Both the position numbers and the translations under genes were made by a program. Below the pieces are notes generated by a model, which was not told the origin of the DNA, searched no databases, and saw nothing but the letters and a program-made list of their open reading frames with translations. From Medicago truncatula (lineage: Eukaryota > Streptophyta > Magnoliopsida > Fabales > Fabaceae), in NCBI RefSeq assembly GCF_003473485.1, contig NC_053047.1:36628972-36692971 (forward strand): a stretch of DNA of 64,000 nt, written 5' to 3'. Positions 57,643 to 64,000 of the stretch are shown in pieces. Position 1 is the first letter of the stretch; every line of letters begins with the position of its first letter.

Positions 57643-59159
57643 CTTTTCTTTTTCGTAAGATTTACTGCTCATTTATTAGATGTGTAATTGCTAAACAAAC
57701 CAAAAAAAAAACTTTGACACAAATACAGCGAACAATGTTTTTTTTTTCCTTCCATTTTATTTTATTTTTTACATTTTATTAAAGGTGAATTTTAGGATGA
57801 TGGTTCAATCAAGTTCCTCACCAATGAAGCACCAAAAACTCTTCATTAGATCGAATCAATGGTCCAAATTATTTGAAAATAAATATAAGAACATTTATTC
57901 CATTCTACACACAACCCTACCCTTGTTTCTTTCCCATTTGCATCATTTTCAATTCATCACAAATATGCAAATGCTTGTTGAAAGTTATATGGAAGCCGTG
58001 ATGATTAAAAATTAGCCCTACCATATGGTGCAATTGAATGATGATTATTGTTTTTCTGTTTTTATAACTTAAACAAATATTATAAAAAGATAGTATTATA
58101 ACAAATATTGTTCAAGATCTATTGAGATATGTAGGTTTCAAGTTGTGGTGTTTGCTTACACTCCGGTACTTTATACTTGAAAGAGCTTTTATGCTTTCTG
58201 CTTTATTTTGGGAGCTATTAACACTTGAAATTTGATATCGCATTGGCGGTCGATCCATTCGTCAGTTTTAAACTTAACTATTCTTCGCAGATGTTCACTC
58301 TTCATATTTTTTGTAACTTGATTTCGTGCATGTACGTAAGTTCGCTAGGTTGCACCCGTGATTAATAAATTTTGTTAGGATATATTAGGGTTGGTCCACT
58401 TGATCTATTTTATAACAATCTATTCCCATTTAGGTTGTACCTCAGTCAGATCTAATATCCCCCAATGTCTGTATTTTTTCTCTTTATTTAATATAATTTT
58501 CCTTTTGCTTAAAAAAATTAAAAAATCTCACCCAAAAAGGGCATCCCCTTTGTATATTTTTATTGATTATATATGTGTAAGTTATAAACTTTTAATATAT
58601 CCTAATATTGCAACTAATAAAACACATCAAGCACTATAGCCCAATGGTTCATGAGTTATTCTTTATAGTCTGTGTCACGAATTCAATTTCGTCGAAAAAA
58701 ATGACAAAAGCAGGGATTTATTTATTTTTTATCCAGGGTTTGAACCGCAAAGACAATGAGTTGAACCCAAAGAAAAACTAAAGATTTAAACTAAACTCAA
58801 CTAAAGATTTATCCAGGGTTTGACAAAAGCAAGGATATATTATGCATTTACTCGAAAAGAAAAACTAAATTCATGGGGACAAAAAAACAAAGATTTAAAT
58901 CCAAAGACAATGAGTTAGGAAAACATGCACTTGACCACTAAGTCAGTCAATACATCACGTCTGATTATATTTTCAAAGTCAAGATATATAATATAAAATT
59001 TAGACTTTGAATGTAAAAAAAAAAAAAAAAAAGGTTTCATAGCCACACCAAACCTTAGAAAGGCCACCCCTGATCACTAATCAGTGAGATTATTCCATAA
59101 ATAAAACCATATGATATGCATAAGTGCATAACATTTATGATATTCTAGTGTTGTTTCCC
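57643..59159. other. Intergenic between ABCB and KTI-2
   Basis: No gene. 58630-58690 may be a degenerate SINE head (AGCCCAATGGTTCATGAG). 58790-58930 has a small duplication of ATTTATCCAGGGTTTGA. 59085-59159 is the conserved Kunitz 3' flank (CATATGATATGCATAAGTGC). Confidence 0.5.
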
Positions 59160-59777
59160 TTAAGCCCTCTTAAACACAACCCTAAATGAAGGAACTTGAT
59201 CACTAAGAGCCAAGTGTTTTTTCCCATGATCATAAACATATAACCCTAGTTCCCTACACAAAGTTTGACATTTACACACTGAAGGACAAAATGAAAACAC
59301 ATAATCTTTATCAGCTTTCTCAATCTTAAACCAATTAAAAATTGTGTCAAACCCCGGATTACCTTCTACACCTCCTGTAGCCAAAAACCACACCCCCGAC
59401 AACACTTTATTAAGCTTCCAAACTTGTGATTGAGCACATGTAGTTTTTGTTACATAGGATTTAATATTGAGATCAGTTGAGGTTAAAATCACACCTTTCT
59501 TAGCATTATAAGGTGTGAAAGTAACTGCTTGACCATTTTTTACTTCAAGCTTCTCTTGAAGAACATAAAGGGGACATGTGTTATTGTTACCGTTGAGGTT
59601 GTTTTCATTTACAACTGTTAACCCACCACCTTTGCCTCTTATGACTGGTAAAATATAGTATTTCACACCTGTTGTTACTTTCTTGCCTGAGATGTCAAGA
59701 ACTGGTTCAGGTGCTGCAAAGGTTTTGCAAATGAAGGCTAAAAAGATGATGGAAAATGCTAAGAATGAGGTTTTCAT
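59160..59777 (-). CDS. Kunitz-type protease inhibitor (KTI-2)
   Basis: Intronless, 205 aa, close paralogue of KTI-1: the same signal peptide (MKTSFLAFSIIFLAFICKTF), the same VLDISGKKVTTGVKYYILP signature and the same C-terminus VPSFRVVFKRA. It differs mainly by a small insertion before the first cysteine (NENNLNGNNNTC), which also gives a glycosylation sequon N65-N-T. It has one fewer residue in the cysteine-rich turn (FCPSVCKCQTLC). As in KTI-1 the reactive loop reads TPYNAKKG without an arginine at the expected P1. Expected to be secreted; the target protease is not evident. TATA box about 60 bp upstream. Confidence 0.95.
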   Translation of the reverse strand: MKTSFLAFSIIFLAFICKTFAAPEPVLDISGKKVTTGVKYYILPVIRGKGGGLTVVNENNLNGNNNTCPLYVLQEKLEVKNGQAVTFTPYNAKKGVILTSTDLNIKSYVTKTTCAQSQVWKLNKVLSGVWFLATGGVEGNPGFDTIFNWFKIEKADKDYVFSFCPSVCKCQTLCRELGLYVYDHGKKHLALSDQVPSFRVVFKRA

Positions 59778-60800
59778 GTTTCTCTATGGAATTAGAAGAA
59801 TAGATTTAGATGAATGATTATAGAAAGAGTATGTCCCTATTTATAGGACTTAAATGGAATATAAGTTTTGTGTGCTTTAGGGTCGATTTTTGTTAGTAGT
59901 GGTCGGGTTTAAACATCAGACCTTGCATATATTATGCATTGTTTATACTAACTGAGTTAAGCTCACGAGGACATTGCTTTAGGGTCGATTGACAGAGGTA
60001 CTATTGTGGGACATGAAAACAAGCAATATATCAATATTTTCTCTCTATATAATTGAAGTGAGAAAAAAGTTTCAAGAATGTCATCAATCATATCATTATG
60101 CAATCGTATATTTTTCAACCGACTGGCCAACTATATCTCATAGAAATGTGCAATTGCCTTATCAGAGTTACTTAAGCCATGATAAATATTTAACACTATT
60201 TATGGAGATATGTTTATACTAAAAATCTTGAATATTTAATTTCAAAATTTGATCTGGTGATAAAAGACATGTCTTGAATTCAACATTTCGAATTCGAGCT
60301 CCACTAATCCTCTGAAATTTAAATGTTAATATTTTTATAAGTTTTTTGATTCATTACGTCCAAACTCTAAATTATTTTTATCCAAATAATTTTGAACCAT
60401 TGTTTTATAGTTTTTAAATATTATTTAAGCCATGGAAAAAGGTTTTTTTTTCGTGTTGTTCACAAGTTCATTTCTGCTGCATAGTTTATTGGCAAAAAAA
60501 TACATTTCTAAAAGCATGTGATTTAAATTACTTTAAATATGGGACCAGTGAATTGATCTGATAAAAGTTTTAGCCATATATATCCAAGAAAAGTGGTGGT
60601 GGGTTAATTGCAAGCAGTAGTCACATGTTTTCCCATAAGCCTCATTGCGCGTGACAGCCATGATAATTGACTTTGCCATTTGTTTTTTTTTTTTTTTGGG
60701 TGTCATGATTAAAAACTAGAAAATTATAAACATAAATACATCCACAATAACATAATTTCAGCTTGGTTGAAACTCAAATTATAAAGATATGACTAAATAT
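59778..60800. other. KTI-2 upstream region with a SINE fragment
   Basis: 59896-59975 is a truncated minus-strand copy of the 6.6-kb SINE family (complement: CTCGTGAGCTTAACTCAG, TATGCAAGG, GGTTTAAACCCGACC). 59995-60190 and 60560-60680 are shared with the other Kunitz upstream blocks. No gene. Confidence 0.65.
59838..59845 (-). promoter_or_regulatory. TATA box of KTI-2
   Basis: CTATAAATAGGGACATACTC in complement, about 60 bp before the ATG and aligned with the KTI-1 promoter. Confidence 0.7.
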
Positions 60801-60839
60801 CTCAATGACTTTCAGTTTGATATTGGGGTTTTAGGTGGA

Positions 60840-62667
60840 GCAAAGGTCACTTTGCATAGTGCTAAGAGAGTGTTGAGCTTGTGACATGAAGATGGTTTTT
60901 TACTATGCCCACAATAGATTTTTCGAATCCCTACAACTTGGTAGACAAGTCGGCACTACTACGTGAGGTGAGATTGAGATGTCCATCTACTTCTTTATGG
61001 TTGAGTTTCTTTATGGATAGGCAACGAGATTATACCTTGGATTTGCTCTTATGTTGCACCCCCTTATTCATCAGATCAGATATAGTTGCAAGCTTCTTCT
61101 TCATGCTTGGTATCTTAATGATGAGACTCTTATAGGGGATTCAGAGAAGGTGGCTAAATCTCTAGACATCATTCGGGTTTCTAGGCCAGAATTGGGTCTT
61201 GAATTGAATATTCGTAAGACTGAGATCTTTTTGCCTTCATGTGATGGTAATAAGCATCCGGGGATTTTTTCCTTTTGGATATTGGGAGGCGGGACATTAG
61301 GGGTAAAATTGCTCGGAAGGGTTGTTAGTCGAGATACATGTTTTATCGAGGGGCTTGCCATGAAGAGAACTTTAAAGGCTACTGAGTTAATGCATCTTCT
61401 TCCACAGTTATGAGATCCTCAGAGTGAGCTTCTTCTACTTCAATCGTGCAAGGGTATCGCCAAAGTTTTCTTTGGCCTAAGGACGTGCCAGCCGATTCAC
61501 ATGGAGGAAGCGGCTATGTTTTTTTGATAAAGAGTTGCGTGGAGTGGTTGAGGACATTGTGGTTGGTGGAGGTCCTTTCTTTAAGAACCTTCAATGGAGG
61601 TTGCCTTCCATACCTATTAGGTTTGGGGGGGGGGAGATTTTTTTTAAGCAGTAGAGGCTTCCTCATACACGTTTATGGCTTCTAGGGCACAATTATTGCT
61701 GCTATATAAGATCATATTTTGAGAGATAGTAGGATAAGTGATATGGACACAATCTTTGATATTGTTTTAAATGATCTTTGTGGTACAATTCTAGATTTTG
61801 ACATTTAGCATTTTTACTTGCAAGGACATCGTCCATCCTAAAGCACAACATATTTTGGTGAGTGCCCTTTTTAGTAAAATAAAATCAAGATATGGAAGTT
61901 AAGTTTGACATGACCTCTAGACAGAAGGCCGTTTTGGGGTGTTTGCAAGCAGCACATGCTCAGGATTTTCTTCTAGCTATCCTGATTGATGGGTTAGGTC
62001 AGCATATTTCGCAAGTGAAGTATCATATTATCCTTAGATATCGCCTTATGATTCCTCTATTTTCTATTAATGAGGCGTGCCATGTTTCTCGTAAGGCATG
62101 CCTGGATACTTGTGGGGAGCATGTAGTTCATTGTAAGTAGCTTCCTAGCTTTAAGTACACACATAACTTTGTTAGGGATGCCATTTATGATATATTAAGG
62201 CGCGGGAATATCAGCGAAGAAGGAGGGCTTTTGAACTTCTGGATTGACCCACTAGATAGAAGTTCGACACTTAGGCCTGCAGATGTTATGGTGTGCAGAT
62301 GGGTAGGAGGAAAACATGCATGTGTGGACTTGATCGAGGTTTTACCACTCGATTAGTGGTCGGGGCTTTTACGGTAGGACAAACAATCATAAAAGATGTG
62401 TCAAGCAAAGCTGCCAAACATGAGAAAACGTGTTCTAACAATCAACATGCTCTTATACCATTTGCTTTTGACACTTCTGACTTCCTAGCACCAGAGATCG
62501 TTGACCTTCTACATATGGTTCAAAGGGTCATGCACATCAATGTCATGACTCCTAGGTCCATGAATGTTGTGTTTACAAGGATTGATTTTTCTATCCAAAA
62601 TGGCCTAGCAGTGCAGCTTGTTGCCCACTTGTCTTTTATTCATGCGCAATTAATCATTGATATATAA
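60840..62667 (+). pseudogene. Decayed LINE-type reverse transcriptase ORF
   Basis: About 1.8 kb in alternating frames. 60905-61060 gives FSNPYNLVDKSALLREVRLR, a reverse-transcriptase stretch. 61100-61410 gives LNDETLIGDSEKVAKSLDII and GLELNIRKTEIFLPSCDG, where the polymerase box usually read as LDD has become LND. 61440-61520 gives GIAKVFFGL. 61890-62140 gives SRQKAVLGCLQAAHAQDFLL and VSRKACLDTCGEHVVHCK. 62380-62640 gives AKHEKTCSNNQHALIPFAFD and MTPRSMNVVFTRIDF. The order matches one long plant LINE-like protein. Frameshifts, stops and the mutated active site show it is dead. Confidence 0.75.
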
Positions 62668-63670
62668 AATGAATGAAAATATATTATTCGGTAAAAAAAA
62701 AATTATAATATTAGGCCATTTTTACTATTGTTGGTGCTTTTAGTTTAAAGTCAAAGTATTTAACATTTGTAACTTATAATTTAAGAGACCAATATGAAAC
62801 AAAAAAACTTATTATATGTTTCATTCTACTTTGACAAAAACTATTTTTGAATGAATTGATTTTTTAAAATTGATTCTTATTAAAAATGAGTTGTTGAAAA
62901 AGTGATTTATGTTTGGATATATTTATGTAAAAGTGAATTGAATTAAAAATTTATGTTAGAATCAATTCTAAAATCATAAGTTACAAATAGAAGCTTCAAG
63001 TAGACATCGTTTAAATTTATGTACAATTTTAGAATCAAAAGCTATAAATAGTAGCTTTAAATAGACATCATTTAAGTAGACATAGTTTAATTTTGTGTGA
63101 ATCAATTGTTAGTGAGTTGAATTATTTGATTTTATTTGTGTTTCTGCACGTCGTTTAATTAAACGTTAGTTTTTCTTTTCAGTGGTTTAAGCATCTTGTA
63201 ATCCAAAAAAGAAGAAAAAACCTTTGTCATGTTCTGCATATGATATAAGTCTGGCTAGTGGCTATGCACCTGTTGTGTCATGCACCCCAAAAAATGAAAT
63301 TATATTTATTCAATTATATATACCAAATGTACTTGCTTGTTTACTAGATACTTAGATAGACCGTTTAATAAGTCTGGCTATCATTCCTTTGGTTAGTTTT
63401 CTTCAAACTCAATATACTGCATTCATATCAATTATATTATATTCAAAATAGACTCTCCAAATATTATAATTAATTGAAAGTCATCAAAGGCTAATAATAT
63501 AAAGAAATAACCCTTCAAAGGGCCAATTGTATTCATATCAAAAGGGTTTGTGCTCTTGGTGACAACATGCCAATTGTATTGCATATTGGTCAAAAGTTTG
63601 GCCTTAATTAAAAGTGTGGAAATTGTTTAGGTTACCCATAGATAAGAAAATGTAAGTACGTACTTCCCTC
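62668..63670. other. Intergenic before KTI-3
   Basis: 62830-63110 is a dispersed repeat related to about 40-310 (TTTGGATATATTTATGTAAA, AATCAATTCTAAAATCA) with internal near-duplicates (TTTAAGTAGACATCATTTAA). No gene. Confidence 0.5.
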
Positions 63671-63676
63671 TATAAA
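63671..63676 (+). promoter_or_regulatory. TATA box of KTI-3
   Basis: TATAAA about 85 bp before the ATG at 63756, in a CTCTATAAATTGA context typical of plant promoters. Confidence 0.6.
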
Positions 63677-63755
63677 TTGATATTCTTCAAATTGCCATAA
63701 ACTTCATCCATCACAAACCAAACTTAATTACAAATTACTTAAAGCATACAGAACA

Positions 63756-64000
63756 ATGAAAAACACATTGCTAGCATTTTTCTTTCTCTTTACCTTCTTA
63801 AGCTCACAACCACTTCTTGGAGCAGCTGAAGCTTCAAATGAACAAGTGGTTGACACATTAGGCAAGAAACTCCGAGCTGATGCTAATTACTATATTATCC
63901 CGGTTCCCATATACAAATGTGGACCTTATGGTAAATGTAGAAGCAGTGGTTCAAGTCTTGCCCTAGCAAGTAATGGAAAAACTTGCCCTCTTGATGTTGT
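63756..64000 (+). CDS. Kunitz-type inhibitor, divergent, 5' part only (KTI-3)
   Basis: The open frame starts with ATG at 63756 and runs off the window after about 81 codons. A secretion signal (MKNTLLAFFFLFTFLSSQPL, about 1-26) is followed by a Kunitz start region EQVVDTLGKKLRADANYYII and NGKTCPLDVV, the segment around the first disulfide cysteine. An extra pair of cysteines occurs in YKCGPYGKCRSS. It differs clearly from KTI-1 and KTI-2 (signal, signature and orientation) and so belongs to another branch of the family. The reactive loop and the rest lie outside the window, so specificity cannot be judged. Confidence 0.85.
   Translation, partial: MKNTLLAFFFLFTFLSSQPLLGAAEASNEQVVDTLGKKLRADANYYIIPVPIYKCGPYGKCRSSGSSLALASNGKTCPLDV

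Noticed and set aside
57785..58015. 76-codon plus-strand ORF upstream of the ABCB gene
   Set aside because: No recognisable domain, AT-rich composition, no supporting context.

Overview
This is a stretch of plant nuclear genome. It is AT-rich, genes are sparse and intron-split, and most of the sequence is transposable elements and their remains. Two intact legume-type Kunitz inhibitor genes plus the start of a third, an FBA-type F-box pseudogene and the repeat style point to a legume, most likely the Medicago/Trifolium group (inference; no species-diagnostic locus is present).

Genes that look functional: (1) a four-exon GRAM-domain GEM-like gene at 17828-19569 (+), 201 aa; (2) Kunitz inhibitor KTI-1 at 47597-48208 (-), 203 aa; (3) a full-length ABCB (MDR/PGP) transporter at 51223-57229 (-), 12 exons, 1264 aa, all ATPase motifs intact; (4) Kunitz inhibitor KTI-2 at 59160-59777 (-), 205 aa; (5) the start of a divergent Kunitz gene, KTI-3, at 63756 (+), running off the window. 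Broken genes: an F-box/FBA pseudogene (23480-24722, -1 frameshift and no in-frame ATG), a Kunitz pseudogene (42245-42880) and small relics of the GEM-like and Kunitz genes.

Layout. 0-17 kb holds no host gene. It carries a 337-bp triple tandem repeat, a 5'-truncated retroposon, a Helitron end, MITEs, a SINE cluster, a decayed MULE transposase, a foldback, a run of short palindromes, a MULE-type element with 9-bp target duplications and a hAT-type element with 8-bp target duplications. 17.8-27 kb has the GEM-like gene, LINE remnants and the F-box pseudogene. 27.2-32.0 kb is an intact autonomous Copia element with a 1348-codon ORF. 33.1-41.5 kb is a second LTR element with 1.44-kb nearly identical LTRs but a coding-dead interior. 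41.5-48.2 kb is Kunitz-related sequence broken up by MITE, gypsy, LINE and SINE insertions. 51-57 kb is the ABCB gene. 59-64 kb holds KTI-2, a LINE ruin and KTI-3.

A recurring block, GEM-like gene (+) facing a Kunitz gene (-), appears to have been duplicated several times. Copies survive near 17.8-20.5, 24.8-26.3, 32.0-44.9 and 46.5-48.6 kb, with a Kunitz-side copy at 59.1-60.7 kb. Different copies kept different members: the first kept only the GEM-like gene, the 46.5-48.6 kb copy kept only the Kunitz gene, and the middle copy lost both. The Copia element, a hAT element and the second LTR element all sit inside these duplicated blocks. I found no sign of a new enzymatic or defence system. 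The novelty lies in element biology and in the duplication and decay history.
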